A DNA stretch of 64,000 bases from Sulfitobacter guttiformis (GCF_003610455.1 NZ_RAQK01000001.1:1984001-2048000), one strand, 5' to 3'; positions 47,161-56,326 are shown, counted from the first letter of the stretch. The notes: generated by a model not told the origin, from the letters alone. A program made the numbers and translations.

Positions 47161-47526
47161 ATGAAATTTACCGAAGAACATCTGTGGTTGCGCGTCGAGG
47201 ACGGCGAGGATGAAATCACTGTAGGATTGAGCGCATATGGTGCGGAGCAGCTTGGTGAAGCCAAGTTTGTAGAGCTGCCGGACGAGGGTGATGTTGTATC
47301 GGTCGATGATCCGGTTGTCGTAATCGAGGCGGATGATGATGCCGTTGATATACTTGCGCCGCTTGACGGTGAGATCACGGAAGTAAACGAGCGTTTGGTC
47401 GAAGCGCCCGAGGTCATCTCCGAGGACCCTCAGGGCGATGGATGGCTCTTCAAGATGAGCATTGATGACCTCGACGCGCTGGAAGAACTGATGGATGAAG
47501 CGGCCTACCAGAAATACATCCGCTAA
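47161..47526 (+). CDS. GcvH-like protein lacking the lipoyl-lysine
   Basis: The 121-residue product follows the glycine cleavage H protein fold from end to end: MKFTEEHLWLRVED, the FVELPDEGD segment, LAPLDGEITEVNERL, DPQGDGWLFKM and the C-terminal YQKYI. The site that normally reads E-S-V-K-A, with the lysine that carries lipoate, reads E-A-D-D-D-A, with Asp59 in the Lys position. So it cannot be lipoylated there and cannot shuttle the methylamine group like a normal GcvH. Neighbours are a GGCT-like protein and an inositol-phosphatase-like enzyme, not gcvT or gcvP. It may be a structural or regulatory relative; a true gcvH probably exists elsewhere in the genome. Confidence 0.85.
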   Translation: MKFTEEHLWLRVEDGEDEITVGLSAYGAEQLGEAKFVELPDEGDVVSVDDPVVVIEADDDAVDILAPLDGEITEVNERLVEAPEVISEDPQGDGWLFKMSIDDLDALEELMDEAAYQKYIR

Positions 47527-47535
47527 GTCGCAGCG

Positions 47536-48459
47536 TTATTTGGGCTCGGGATCCGTTGCGGTCCCTTTGTCTTCCAAAAGGAAGCTGAATACCTTTTTCA
47601 GCTTGTTCCACGTTGCCTTGTCAGGCGCGATAAGCAGGTGTCCGGTAAGGCGCGTGGCAGTGTAGTCGCCACCATCAAGCATTTCGACATGCGCTCCTGC
47701 ACGTGCCGCAATAAGCGCTCCGGCGGCGTGATCCCAAGGGTGCAACAGGGCGGTTAGGCTGAAATCAATATGGCCCTGCGCCAGCATGCGGTATTCATGC
47801 GCGGAACACCGAAGCGTATTGACGCGGGCAAAACCGGGAAATGTCGCAGCGAGCAGGGGCTGCTTTTCGGCTGCGAACAGATGAAGGGGAACGATGCCCG
47901 AAAGCTCCTCGAGTGGCTTGCCCATCGCGACCTTGAGCGGGCGGGCGGAGCCAAAAGGGCGTTGCAACTCTGGCAGCATTTCCTCGTCCGCGATGGCCCA
48001 GTCATCACCGATTGGATCATAGATCAGGCCGAACACGGGCTTGCCGTACCTGGTGGCGGCGATGATCACGCCGAACAGAGCCAGGCCATGTGCAAAGTTC
48101 CACGTCCCGTCCACGGGGTCGATGTGAAAGGCCAGTTGCGCATCTGCTATCCCGTCTAGAAGTTCGGGTTTTGCAGCGACCGCCTCTTCCCCGATGACCA
48201 GCGCCGAGGGGAAGGCAATCTGCAAAGCGCGTGCAATCATTGCCTCGGCTTTGGTATCCGCATCCGTGACCAGATCGGCAGCATTTGATTTCGTACGAAT
48301 ATCGCCGTCAGACAGGCGACGGAACCGGGGCAGGATCTCGGCTTTAGCGGCGCGGCGCACGATGTTGACGATCTGCATACGCTGCGCAGGTGTTATTGCG
48401 GGCGCGAGTGTTGCGGGCAGGTTGCCCGTTGTGGCGGATTCAGTATCGTGATCTGACAT
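47536..48459 (-). CDS. Inositol monophosphatase-family phosphatase
   Basis: This 307-residue protein carries the family's metal-site motifs: DADTKAE and GEEAVA early on, DPVDGTWNFAHG (the DPxDGTxNF signature) and PWDHAAGALI near the C-terminus. Members dephosphorylate inositol phosphates, histidinol phosphate, PAP or sugar phosphates with magnesium; this sequence does not single one out. The first 35 residues are polar and not part of the fold. The frame runs 156 nt further upstream. The ATG at 48459 has a very good AAAGGAG site. It converges on the GcvH-like gene with 9 bp between stops. Confidence 0.87.
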   Translation of the reverse strand: MSDHDTESATTGNLPATLAPAITPAQRMQIVNIVRRAAKAEILPRFRRLSDGDIRTKSNAADLVTDADTKAEAMIARALQIAFPSALVIGEEAVAAKPELLDGIADAQLAFHIDPVDGTWNFAHGLALFGVIIAATRYGKPVFGLIYDPIGDDWAIADEEMLPELQRPFGSARPLKVAMGKPLEELSGIVPLHLFAAEKQPLLAATFPGFARVNTLRCSAHEYRMLAQGHIDFSLTALLHPWDHAAGALIAARAGAHVEMLDGGDYTATRLTGHLLIAPDKATWNKLKKVFSFLLEDKGTATDPEPK

Positions 48460-48544
48460 TCGAGCGCTCCTTTGTTTTTGGTAGATTAGGACATGATGCG
48501 TAGAAGGCAACGGGGCAACGCGAGCGGCTTTTCCCTGTTGCTGA

Positions 48545-51061
48545 TTATTCGCGTGCGCGCAGGACGCGGGCAGGACGCGCCTGAAGAGCGCGGCGCGCAA
48601 ACCCGAGGCCTGCAAGGACCGTCGCCGTGATGCCTCCTGCGACGATCAGCAGGGCGGACGACCAGATTACGGTATAGTCGGTCTCCATCACGAATGTGCT
48701 GACGGCCCAGCCTCCCAGTGTTCCTGCCAGCAGGGCAACCGCACCGGCGGCAAGGCCCAGAAGGGCGGCACGCAGGATAAAGCTCGCTGCTATCATACGG
48801 CGGGAGGCGCCCATCGTCTTAAGCATCGCCGCCTCGTACGTGCGCGCATCAGCACCCGCGGCAGCAGCCCCAATAAGAACCAGAAAACCGGTCAGGAGCG
48901 TCGCCGCAGCGCCGTAAGATGTGGCGGCAGCCAGACCGGCAAGAACCCCTGCGACGCGGTCAATAGCATCCTTAACGCGAATGGCGGTGATATTTGGATA
49001 GGCTTGCGCCAGATCGCGCAGGATCTGGGCTTCCGCCTCCGGTTCGGCGTAGACGGTCGAGATAAATGTGTGGGGCGCTCCGGCAAGGGCGGAGGGGTTC
49101 ATCGTCAGGATAAACCCGATGCCAGCGGTGGAAAAATCAACTTCCTGAAAGCTGGTTATCGTTCCTGTAACGTCACGGCCCAGCACATTGATCGTGATGG
49201 TATCGCCAAGAACAAGGCCCATTTCCTCGGCTTCTTCCGCGGCAAAGCTTATCTGCGGCGGGCCGGAGTAGTCTGGTGCCCACCATTCCCCTGCCGTGAT
49301 GAGTGCACCGTCCTTGGGTGCTGCGGCATAGGTCACCCCGCGATCGCCCGAAACGACCCAATGATCGCCCGCCACTTCGGCAGCAGGACGATCGTTTATT
49401 TGGGTCAGTATTCCGCGCAGCATGGGCGCCGAATCGATGCGGCTCACGGCAGGATCGTTCTCTAACCGCTGGGTATACCCGTCTATCTGGTCCCTCTGGA
49501 TGTCGACAAAGAAGTAACTGGGGGCGATGTCGGGGAGGTTTCCGTTGATCGCCTGCCGCAGGTTGCCGTCAATTTGCCCCACCGCAGCGAGCACCGACAG
49601 CCCGAGGCCGAGGGACAGCACGACCGCGCCAGCTCCTTCACCGGTGCCGCCGATTGCCGCCATCGCCCAACGCCAGCGCGGGTACCCGCGCAAGCGGTGG
49701 CTGAGGCTGCGGGCGGCGATACGGATGAGGAATGCAGCAACTGCCAGCAGTGCGAGCGCGCCTGCGATACCGCCGAGCGTCCAGAGGGTCAAAAACCAGC
49801 TCCCGTTAAACCACCCGGCCATACCAACGAGGGCAGCGATCGCGATAGCGGTCGTAATGATGAAAGGGAGCGCTGGCAGACGGTTGGCCCCGTCCCATGC
49901 ATCGCGAAACAGCGTAGCGGCGCGCACGCGGTCGGTCCGCGCCAGTGGCCATAGAGTAAATATGAAGGCAGTCAGCAGCCCGTATAGCCCTGCCTCGATT
50001 AGCGGGGCGGGAAAGACGCGGAACGCGGTCGGAATTGGGAGGCGAGCCTCAAGAATTGGAGCTGCCAATAGCGGAAGAATTGCGCCGAGGATCACACCGA
50101 TCGCAACACCGAGCACCGACAAAACACCGATCTGGATGAAGTAGGTCTGAAAGATGGTAGCGCGATCAGCCCCGAGGGCACGCAAGGTCGCGATGACTTC
50201 GGTTTTGCGGCTGAGATAGCTGCGCACAGCCGCCGAGACACCCACGCCGCCCACAGCGAGGCCCGAGAGGCCAACGAGGATGAGAAAGGCGCTGAGCCGT
50301 TCAACGAACCGCGAGACCTGTGGCGCGCCGTTGCGCGAATCGCGCCACCGCATGCCGCTGTCGGTAAACTGGTCTGTTGCCCGCGCCTCAAGCGCATTAA
50401 TGTCGGTGCCTTCGGGAAGAAGTAGACGGTATTTGGAGTTGAAGCGCGAGCCTGCGGAGAGCAGGCCAGAACCCTCGAGGCTGTCGCGCAGAACGAGTGT
50501 GCGGGGACCGAGCGAGAAGCCCGCAGCGGCTGCGTCCGGTTCGCGAGTTATCGCGGCTCTCAAGGTGTAATAGTTGGTGCCGAGCGCGAAACTGTCACCG
50601 AGGCTGAGGCCCAGACGATCAATGAGTGCGCGCTCCATCACGGCGCCAGGCGTACCGTTTTGTATGGCAAGCGCATCAGCCAGCGGCATTTCGGGATCAA
50701 GCGTTACTGCGCCGACTAGAGGATAAAAAGCATCGATTGCTTTGACCTGCGTCAGGGCGCGGTCTTCACCTGCCACGGCCATCGAACGGAAATCGGCAAT
50801 CTCTGAGATCGCGCTGGCCTGCGATTGCATCCATGCACGCTCTATCTCGGTCGCAAAGCGGTAGGTCAGTTCAAGCTCTGCATCGCCCCCCAAGATCGCC
50901 GCGCCTTCTCGCTCCAGCCCTGCCTCGATGGCGGCGCGGACGGATCCGACAGCGGCAATTGCGGCAACACCAAGTGCAAGACATGCAAGGAACAGCCGAA
51001 AGCCGCGCAGACCACCGCGCAGTTCGCGGCGGGCAAATTTGGTGGCGAGAGCAAGGCTCAT
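48545..51061 (-). CDS. ABC exporter permease, FtsX/MacB-type (YbbP-like)
   Basis: The 838-residue protein has an N-terminal helix, a large periplasmic domain, three helices around residues 250-380, a second set after about 395, another periplasmic domain and a final FtsX domain of three helices (about 700-830). This double-FtsX arrangement with about ten helices is typical of the YbbP family, whose substrate is unknown; suggestions include lipids, lipoproteins or export across the inner membrane. It overlaps the ATPase gene by 4 nt, and the esterase TesA homologue is divergently encoded, as with E. coli ybbP-ybbA-tesA. Confidence 0.9.
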   Translation of the reverse strand: MSLALATKFARRELRGGLRGFRLFLACLALGVAAIAAVGSVRAAIEAGLEREGAAILGGDAELELTYRFATEIERAWMQSQASAISEIADFRSMAVAGEDRALTQVKAIDAFYPLVGAVTLDPEMPLADALAIQNGTPGAVMERALIDRLGLSLGDSFALGTNYYTLRAAITREPDAAAAGFSLGPRTLVLRDSLEGSGLLSAGSRFNSKYRLLLPEGTDINALEARATDQFTDSGMRWRDSRNGAPQVSRFVERLSAFLILVGLSGLAVGGVGVSAAVRSYLSRKTEVIATLRALGADRATIFQTYFIQIGVLSVLGVAIGVILGAILPLLAAPILEARLPIPTAFRVFPAPLIEAGLYGLLTAFIFTLWPLARTDRVRAATLFRDAWDGANRLPALPFIITTAIAIAALVGMAGWFNGSWFLTLWTLGGIAGALALLAVAAFLIRIAARSLSHRLRGYPRWRWAMAAIGGTGEGAGAVVLSLGLGLSVLAAVGQIDGNLRQAINGNLPDIAPSYFFVDIQRDQIDGYTQRLENDPAVSRIDSAPMLRGILTQINDRPAAEVAGDHWVVSGDRGVTYAAAPKDGALITAGEWWAPDYSGPPQISFAAEEAEEMGLVLGDTITINVLGRDVTGTITSFQEVDFSTAGIGFILTMNPSALAGAPHTFISTVYAEPEAEAQILRDLAQAYPNITAIRVKDAIDRVAGVLAGLAAATSYGAAATLLTGFLVLIGAAAAGADARTYEAAMLKTMGASRRMIAASFILRAALLGLAAGAVALLAGTLGGWAVSTFVMETDYTVIWSSALLIVAGGITATVLAGLGFARRALQARPARVLRARE

Positions 51062-51726
51062 GCGATGGCACCGTCGCGCAGCGTGACCACGCGGTCACAG
51101 CGCTTCGACAGAACATCGGAATGGGTCACAAGCACAAGCGTCGAGCCGAACTGGTCGCGCAGGTTGAACAGCAGATCCATAATTGCCTCGCCATTGGCAC
51201 TGTCGAGATTTCCTGTAGGCTCGTCGGCCAGCAAGATCGCAGGGCGCGGTGCCGTTGCGCGGGCCAGCGCCACGCGCTGTTGTTCGCCGCCTGACATTTG
51301 CGCGGGATAATGACCCGCTCGCGAGGCGAGGCCTACAATTTCGAGTGCTTCGGCGGCGCGGTCGAATGCGTCTGTGTGACCTGCGAGTTCCAGCGGAGTT
51401 GCGACATTCTCCAACGCGGTCATGGTCGGGATGAGGTGGAATGACTGGAACACAATGCCCATGCGATCGCGACGGAAGCGCGCCAGTTGGTCCTCATTCA
51501 TATTGGTGAGGTTCTCGCCCATGGCAAGCACTGTGCCGCCTGTTGCCTGTTCCAGCCCGCCCATGACCATCAAGAGCGATGATTTTCCAGAGCCGGACGG
51601 GCCGACCAAGCCTATACTTTCGCCTGCTGACACCTCAAGCGAAATACTGTGCAGTATATCGACAGGTCCGGCATTGCCATTCAGCCGCAAGGCTGCATCT
51701 TTAAGAGAGAAAATAGGATTGCTCAT
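51058..51726 (-). CDS. ABC exporter ATP-binding protein (YbbA-like)
   Basis: This 222-residue ATPase has Walker A GPSGSGKSS (42-50), the signature MSGGEQQRVALARA, Walker B ILLADEPTGNLD and the switch His in LVTHSD. It belongs to the LolD/MacB-type subfamily and powers the permease encoded immediately downstream (4-nt overlap). The frame is open 183 nt further upstream into the divergent tesA region. ATG 51726 is chosen from the conserved start MSNPIFSLKDAALRL and the AAGGGG site. The transported compound is not known. Confidence 0.93.
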   Translation of the reverse strand: MSNPIFSLKDAALRLNGNAGPVDILHSISLEVSAGESIGLVGPSGSGKSSLLMVMGGLEQATGGTVLAMGENLTNMNEDQLARFRRDRMGIVFQSFHLIPTMTALENVATPLELAGHTDAFDRAAEALEIVGLASRAGHYPAQMSGGEQQRVALARATAPRPAILLADEPTGNLDSANGEAIMDLLFNLRDQFGSTLVLVTHSDVLSKRCDRVVTLRDGAIA

Positions 51727-51774
51727 AGGGGCCCCTTCGATGGCGTCCTTAGGGGATATGGAGGGAATATGGCG

Positions 51775-52422
51775 ATGCGCAAGGCTTTGGCAGGGATTCT
51801 TATGGTTTGGGCAAGTATTGCGCAGGCCGACGAGATCGTAATCGCGGCACTGGGCGACAGCCTTACGCAAGGCTACGGCCTTATGCAGGAAGACGGTTTT
51901 GTGCCGCAACTGGGTGCTTGGCTGGCCGCGCAGGGCATTGAGGCCGAACTGGTGAATGCAGGCGTGTCAGGCGACACGACTGCCGGGGGGCTGGCGCGGG
52001 TTGGATGGACACTGACGGAGGATGTGGACGCGATGATTGTGGCGCTGGGCGGCAACGACATTCTGCGTGGGCTGGACCCTGCGCAGGCGCGCAAAAATCT
52101 CGAAGGGATTTTACAGGCTGCTGATGCCGCTGGCGTCGAGGTGTTACTGATCGGTCTAGAAGCACCAGGCAATTACGGGCCAGACTACAAAGAGCAGTTT
52201 GATGCGATCTATCCTGATCTGGCAGAAGCTTATGGCGCGATTTATCTCGAAAGCTTCTTTGCCGGACTGGGTGATGATGTCATGACAGCCGACCCTGCGG
52301 GGCTGCGCCAGTGGTTTCAGGCGGATGGTATTCACCCGAACGCCGAAGGTGTTGCCAAGATTGTGCAGGCTATAGGCCCGAAAGTGATCGAGCTTTATGA
52401 GGTCGTTGAGTCCGCCTACTAG
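51775..52422 (+). CDS. tesA: SGNH-family arylesterase/lysophospholipase (TesA-like)
   Basis: The 215-residue product has a signal peptide (hydrophobic stretch 4-16, cleavage near AQA-DEI) and the GDSL hydrolase motifs. Ser29 is in ALGDSLTQGYG, Gly/Asn in GVSGDTTAGG and GGNDILRG, and Asp/His in QADGIHPNAEG near the end. E. coli TesA is a periplasmic thioesterase/protease/lysophospholipase. An in-frame ATG at 51769 exists, but GGAGGGA sits only 2 nt before it and 8 nt before 51775, so the latter is preferred. It is divergent from the ybbA-like gene, as in E. coli. A stem-loop follows its stop. Confidence 0.9.
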   Translation: MRKALAGILMVWASIAQADEIVIAALGDSLTQGYGLMQEDGFVPQLGAWLAAQGIEAELVNAGVSGDTTAGGLARVGWTLTEDVDAMIVALGGNDILRGLDPAQARKNLEGILQAADAAGVEVLLIGLEAPGNYGPDYKEQFDAIYPDLAEAYGAIYLESFFAGLGDDVMTADPAGLRQWFQADGIHPNAEGVAKIVQAIGPKVIELYEVVESAY

Positions 52423-52435
52423 GGTGATTTGAACG

Positions 52436-52462
52436 GTGACTGCCTGTTTCTTGGGCAGTCAC
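52436..52462 (+). terminator. Stem-loop after tesA
   Basis: GTGACTGCC (52436-52444) and GGCAGTCAC (52454-52462) form a perfect 9-bp stem with a 9-nt loop, followed by AATTTA. It begins 13 nt after the tesA stop and probably separates tesA from the pyrimidine operon, although the T-run is short. Confidence 0.7.
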
Positions 52463-52486
52463 AATTTACTGCGCCCCCGCTTAAAT

Positions 52487-52502
52487 TTTACCAGTTGATA
52501 AA
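52487..52502. promoter_or_regulatory. Candidate RutR-type operator upstream of preT
   Basis: TTTACCAGTTGATAAA is a near-palindrome (TTTACCA-N2-TGATAAA), close to the E. coli RutR consensus TTGACCAnnTGGTCAA and to the site before hyuC in this window. It lies 58 nt before the preT ATG, in a promoter-proximal place. Confidence 0.6.
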
Positions 52503-52560
52503 AAAATAGACCTGTGCCAGCGTTTATCCAGAGGAACGGATATTGGCAGAGGATCAGCAG

Positions 52561-53889
52561 ATGACAGATAAGGTTTTTGAACCAGGCGTGATGGCGGGGC
52601 GTCTGGCGCCAGCGACATACGAGGCGCACTTTGGCGACCTGCATCCGCCCCTTGACCGACATGAGGCGCTGGTCGCAGCAGACCGGTGTTATTTCTGTCA
52701 TGATGCGCCCTGCATAACGGCCTGTCCCACCGACATCGACATCCCTTTGTTCATCCGCCAGATCGCCACGGGCACACCTGATGCGGCCGCGAAAACGATC
52801 CTGAGCCAGAACATTATGGGCGGGATGTGTGCGCGGGTCTGCCCTACCGAGCAGTTGTGTGAACAGGCCTGTGTTCGCGAGGAGGCAGAGGGCAAACCGG
52901 TGCTGATCGGTCAGCTCCAACGCTTTGCCACAGATCATTTGCAAGCCCAGGGCATTCATCCGTTTGTGCGGGCCGAGGCCACTGGTAAACGAATTGCCGT
53001 GGTGGGTGCTGGGCCTGCGGGTCTGGCTGCGGCACACAGGCTGGCGATGCTGGGGAATGATGTTCTGGTTTATGATGCGCGGCCCAAAGCGGGCGGGCTG
53101 AATGAATATGGAATCGCCACCTATAAAACTCCTGACGGTTTTGCGCAGGGCGAGGTGGATTGGCTGCTTAAGATCGGCGGAATCAAGGTCGAGACCGGCA
53201 AGGCGCTGGGTGCGGACCTGACCCTCGGGGCACTGCAGGCGGAATTTGATGCGGTATTTTTGGCCATCGGTCTGGGCGGCGTAAACGCGCTGGGGGTCGA
53301 GGGTGACGATAAGAATGGCGTATTGGATGCGGTGGATTTCATCGCGGAGTTGCGGCAGGCGGGCGATGTCGCATCGGTTCCTGTGGGCCGTGATGTGGTT
53401 GTGATAGGTGGTGGTATGACAGCGGTGGACGCAGCAGTGCAATCCAAACTGCTCGGCGCGCTCAACGTTACACTGGTTTACCGGCGCGGGCGCGAGGCGA
53501 TGAACGCGAGTGTCTTCGAGCAGGATCTTGCGGCCAGCAAGGGTGTGCGGATTGTAACCCATGCGACGCCAAAGGCCGTGCATGGAAATGGATCTGTGCG
53601 CGAGATCGAATTTGACTATGTGGGGCCGGATATGAAGCCGACCGGCCAGACGCTGCGCCTTGCTGCGGATCAGGTCTTTAAGGCGATTGGCCAGACGCTT
53701 GAGGGGGATGCTCTTCCTGCGCTGGAGGGGCGGAAGATCGCTGTGGATGGCGCTGGGCGCACCAGCATCAAAGGTGTCTGGGCTGGTGGCGATTGTGCCT
53801 CGGGCGGAGATGACCTCACGGTGACGGCTGTGGCCGAGGGCCGCGATGCCGCAATGGATATTCATGCAGTTTTGACTGGGGGCTTATAA
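52561..53889 (+). CDS. preT: NAD-dependent dihydropyrimidine dehydrogenase subunit PreT
   Basis: PreT passes electrons from NADH through FAD and 4Fe-4S clusters to PreA, which reduces uracil and thymine. The 442-residue product has an N-terminal Cys-rich domain for two clusters (CYFCHDAPCITACPTDI and CARVCPTEQLCEQAC) and two dinucleotide-binding loops (VVGAGPAGLAAAHRL and VIGGGMTAVDAAVQ). A C-terminal GGDCASGGDDLTVTAVAEG segment closes the FAD site. A TTG 18 nt upstream with its own AGAGGA site is an alternative start. preA follows after 1 nt. It is the first gene of the pyrimidine catabolic locus, next to a RutR-like site. Confidence 0.93.
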   Translation: MTDKVFEPGVMAGRLAPATYEAHFGDLHPPLDRHEALVAADRCYFCHDAPCITACPTDIDIPLFIRQIATGTPDAAAKTILSQNIMGGMCARVCPTEQLCEQACVREEAEGKPVLIGQLQRFATDHLQAQGIHPFVRAEATGKRIAVVGAGPAGLAAAHRLAMLGNDVLVYDARPKAGGLNEYGIATYKTPDGFAQGEVDWLLKIGGIKVETGKALGADLTLGALQAEFDAVFLAIGLGGVNALGVEGDDKNGVLDAVDFIAELRQAGDVASVPVGRDVVVIGGGMTAVDAAVQSKLLGALNVTLVYRRGREAMNASVFEQDLAASKGVRIVTHATPKAVHGNGSVREIEFDYVGPDMKPTGQTLRLAADQVFKAIGQTLEGDALPALEGRKIAVDGAGRTSIKGVWAGGDCASGGDDLTVTAVAEGRDAAMDIHAVLTGGL

Positions 53890-53890
53890 G

Positions 53891-55195
53891 ATGGCTGATC
53901 TGACGACCGATTTTCTGGGGATCAAATCCCCCAATCCTTTTTGGCTGGCCTCGGCGCCGCCGACAGATAAGGAATATAACGTCCGGCGCGCCTTTGAGGC
54001 GGGATGGGGCGGAGTGGTCTGGAAGACGCTGGGTATGGAAGGGCCGCCTGTCGTCAATGTGAATGGCCCTCGCTACGGCGTAGTCCACGGGGCAGACCGC
54101 CGTGTGCTGGGGCTCAATAACATTGAGCTGATCACTGACCGTGATTTGCAGACAAATCTGGACGAGATCACGAGGGTCAAGCGAGACTGGCCTGACCGCG
54201 CGATGATCGTGAGCATTATGGTCCCCTGCGAGGAGCAGGCATGGAAAGATATTTTACCTCTCGTCGAAGCCACTGGAGCAGACGGGATTGAACTAAATTT
54301 TGGCTGTCCGCATGGCATGTCGGAACGGGGCATGGGCGCTGCCGTGGGGCAAGTGCCGGAATACATCGAAATGGTCACACGCTGGTGTAAGCAGTATTAC
54401 AGCAAGCCTGTGATCGTAAAACTGACGCCGAATATCACAGACGTGCGCAAACCGGCTGAGGCAGCACGGCGCGGTGGCGCGGATGCGGTGAGCTTGATCA
54501 ATACGATCAACTCGATCGTGTCGGTAGATCTGGACACGATGAGCCCGCACCCGAGCATTGACGGAAAAGGCACACATGGCGGCTACTGCGGTCCGGCAGT
54601 CAAGCCGATTGCCCTGAGCATGGTGTCCGAGATTGCGCGGGCGCCGGCCACGGCGGGCATGCCGATCAGTGGCATCGGTGGCGTGACAACATGGCGTGAT
54701 GCGGCAGAATACATCACCATGGGGTGTGGCAACGTGCAGGTGTGTACAGCCGCAATGACCTATGGGTTCAAAATTGTTCAGGAAATGATCAGCGGTCTGT
54801 CGGAATGGATGGACGAGAAAGGCCATACATCAATTCAGGACTTCATGGGCGCAGCAGTGCCGAACACGACTGACTGGCAGTATCTGAACCTCAACTACAT
54901 CGCCAAAGCGCAGATTTCGCAGGATGATTGCATCAGTTGCGGGCGCTGCTACGCTGCCTGCGAGGATACCTCGCATCAGGCGATTGCCATGTCCGAGGAT
55001 CGCACATTTACAGTGATTGAAGAGGAATGTGTGGCGTGCAACCTCTGTGTCGAGGTTTGCCCGGTAGAGAACTGTATCACCATGGTCGAGATGCCCAAAG
55101 GGAGTACCGATCCGCGCACCGGCAAGGTTGTTGAGGACGTCTACGCCAACTGGACGACCCACCCCAACAACCCCTCCGCAACCGCAGCGGAGTGA
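53891..55195 (+). CDS. preA: NAD-dependent dihydropyrimidine dehydrogenase subunit PreA
   Basis: PreA holds FMN and reduces uracil or thymine to the 5,6-dihydro compound. The 434-residue product has the dihydroorotate-dehydrogenase-like TIM barrel (ADLTTDFLGIKSPNPFWLAS, ELNFGCPHGMSERGMG, the KLTPNITD strand). It ends in a two-cluster ferredoxin domain (CISCGRCYAAC from about residue 350 and CVACNLCVEVCPVENC). The catalytic Cys region CPHGM is intact. It is separated from preT by one base and is surely co-translated. Together with HydA and HyuC it completes the reductive pyrimidine pathway. Confidence 0.95.
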   Translation: MADLTTDFLGIKSPNPFWLASAPPTDKEYNVRRAFEAGWGGVVWKTLGMEGPPVVNVNGPRYGVVHGADRRVLGLNNIELITDRDLQTNLDEITRVKRDWPDRAMIVSIMVPCEEQAWKDILPLVEATGADGIELNFGCPHGMSERGMGAAVGQVPEYIEMVTRWCKQYYSKPVIVKLTPNITDVRKPAEAARRGGADAVSLINTINSIVSVDLDTMSPHPSIDGKGTHGGYCGPAVKPIALSMVSEIARAPATAGMPISGIGGVTTWRDAAEYITMGCGNVQVCTAAMTYGFKIVQEMISGLSEWMDEKGHTSIQDFMGAAVPNTTDWQYLNLNYIAKAQISQDDCISCGRCYAACEDTSHQAIAMSEDRTFTVIEEECVACNLCVEVCPVENCITMVEMPKGSTDPRTGKVVEDVYANWTTHPNNPSATAAE

Positions 55196-55598
55196 ACGGT
55201 CATTCCGTTGTCTTGCGTGTTGCGTAGGATAACGCAGCCAGAAGGATCGGCGGGGTTGATGTGGGTCGGGAGGTGCGTAACATTCAATCTCGGACGGGCT
55301 TGGGCCCGTCCGGTGCTGCGGCGGGGTCGCCTCAGTGCCCCGCTGTCGGGTTTGTGTTGGTACAGCCGACATCGGCGCAGCCTTAAGGGGCGTCATGCGG
55401 GCAGCTTGCTCGGCATGCTTCGGGAAAACTGGCGCTTGTCAGTAGGTGTCGCTTTTTTGTGCAGATTTGCCGCCGTTGGCGGAGCCGCGGCTCGTGCCCA
55501 AGCTTTCGCCCACAGGCTTGATTGCGTAAGGGCTGACGTCGGCCGCAGTAAGGTGCAACCGTTGTTGCCAGAACGTTAATGCGGCGAGCAAAGGTAAT
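55196..55598. other. 403-bp gene-free stretch with a strong hairpin
   Basis: No convincing gene is seen between preA and the convergent TetR gene. Open frames on both strands give low-complexity, Arg/Ala-rich translations without known motifs. At 55291-55312, CGGACGGGC and GCCCGTCCG form a perfect 9-bp stem with a TTGG tetraloop, without a T-run. It may end the preTA transcript or be part of an unknown RNA. The rest holds nothing I can assign. Confidence 0.5.
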
Positions 55599-56222
55599 TT
55601 ATTGGATAACGGGTGCCAGAAGTTTCCGGAACATCATTTCCAGATGCGCACCCGCCCGCAGCGAGGGGTCATCTCCACCCAGCAGCACAGACACTTGCGC
55701 GCCAAAGTCGGCATAGTGCTGGGTCGTTGCCCAAATCGAAAAGATCAGATGCGCAGGATCGACAGGCGCGATGCGGCCTGTGTCAATCCAGTGCTGTATG
55801 ACGATGCATTTCTGGTCGAACAGGGGTTTTAGATCGTCCTTGAGGTGGTCGGTCATACGGGGTGCACCTTGTAGGATCTCACCGGCAAACAGCTTGCTCT
55901 CGGCAGGCAACTCTAACGCCATATCTAATTTGAGGCGGACGTACCCCAGCAGTTCCTCGATGGGATCGCCCTCTGGGTCAAGCTCGATCAGGGGATCAAG
56001 CCATGTCTCCAGAAGCTGACTTAGCAGGGTTACATAAATCTCTGTCTTACCGTCAAAATAATAAAGGAGGTTGGGTTTGCTCAGACCTGCTCCTTTTGCG
56101 ATCGCGTCTAGTGTGGCACCGCCGTAACCGTCTGTAGAGAACACGTCGAGGGCGGCATCGAGGATCAGGCGGCGGTTGCGGGTCTGGATGCGGCTCGGTT
56201 TTTTGGCGGGAGTGTCTGGCAA
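55599..56222 (-). CDS. TetR-family regulator, RutR-like
   Basis: The 207-residue protein has an N-terminal helix-turn-helix (about 15-60: RRLILDAALDVFSTDGYGG ... GLSKPNLLYYFDGK) and a ligand domain like that of E. coli RutR, which binds uracil or thymine and represses or activates pyrimidine degradation genes. The LYYF recognition helix and the C-terminal IWATTQHYADFGAQV segment are typical of that subfamily. It lies between preTA and hyuC, and matching palindromes occur upstream of preT and of hyuC (the latter also upstream of this gene). The ligand identity is inferred from context. Confidence 0.9.
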   Translation of the reverse strand: MPDTPAKKPSRIQTRNRRLILDAALDVFSTDGYGGATLDAIAKGAGLSKPNLLYYFDGKTEIYVTLLSQLLETWLDPLIELDPEGDPIEELLGYVRLKLDMALELPAESKLFAGEILQGAPRMTDHLKDDLKPLFDQKCIVIQHWIDTGRIAPVDPAHLIFSIWATTQHYADFGAQVSVLLGGDDPSLRAGAHLEMMFRKLLAPVIQ

Positions 56223-56326
56223 GGGTGGGCTCCGCTTTGTGCTGGGAAAATAGGCAGAATGTCAGAAGTGCTGTGCCGCTTTCTAAAGCAGAACTTGACA
56301 GACAGGAAGGCAGGCGCAATCGTCCA

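Noticed and set aside
47326..47346. Sequencing error or frameshift as the cause of the missing lipoyl-lysine
   Set aside because: The frame is continuous and residues on both sides align with GcvH. Three Asp codons in a row would need several changes, not one slip.
55208..55579. 123-codon plus-strand frame after preA
   Set aside because: The translation is Arg/Ala-rich without known motifs, the antisense strand is also open, and it overlaps a strong hairpin. I see no ribosome site or family likeness.
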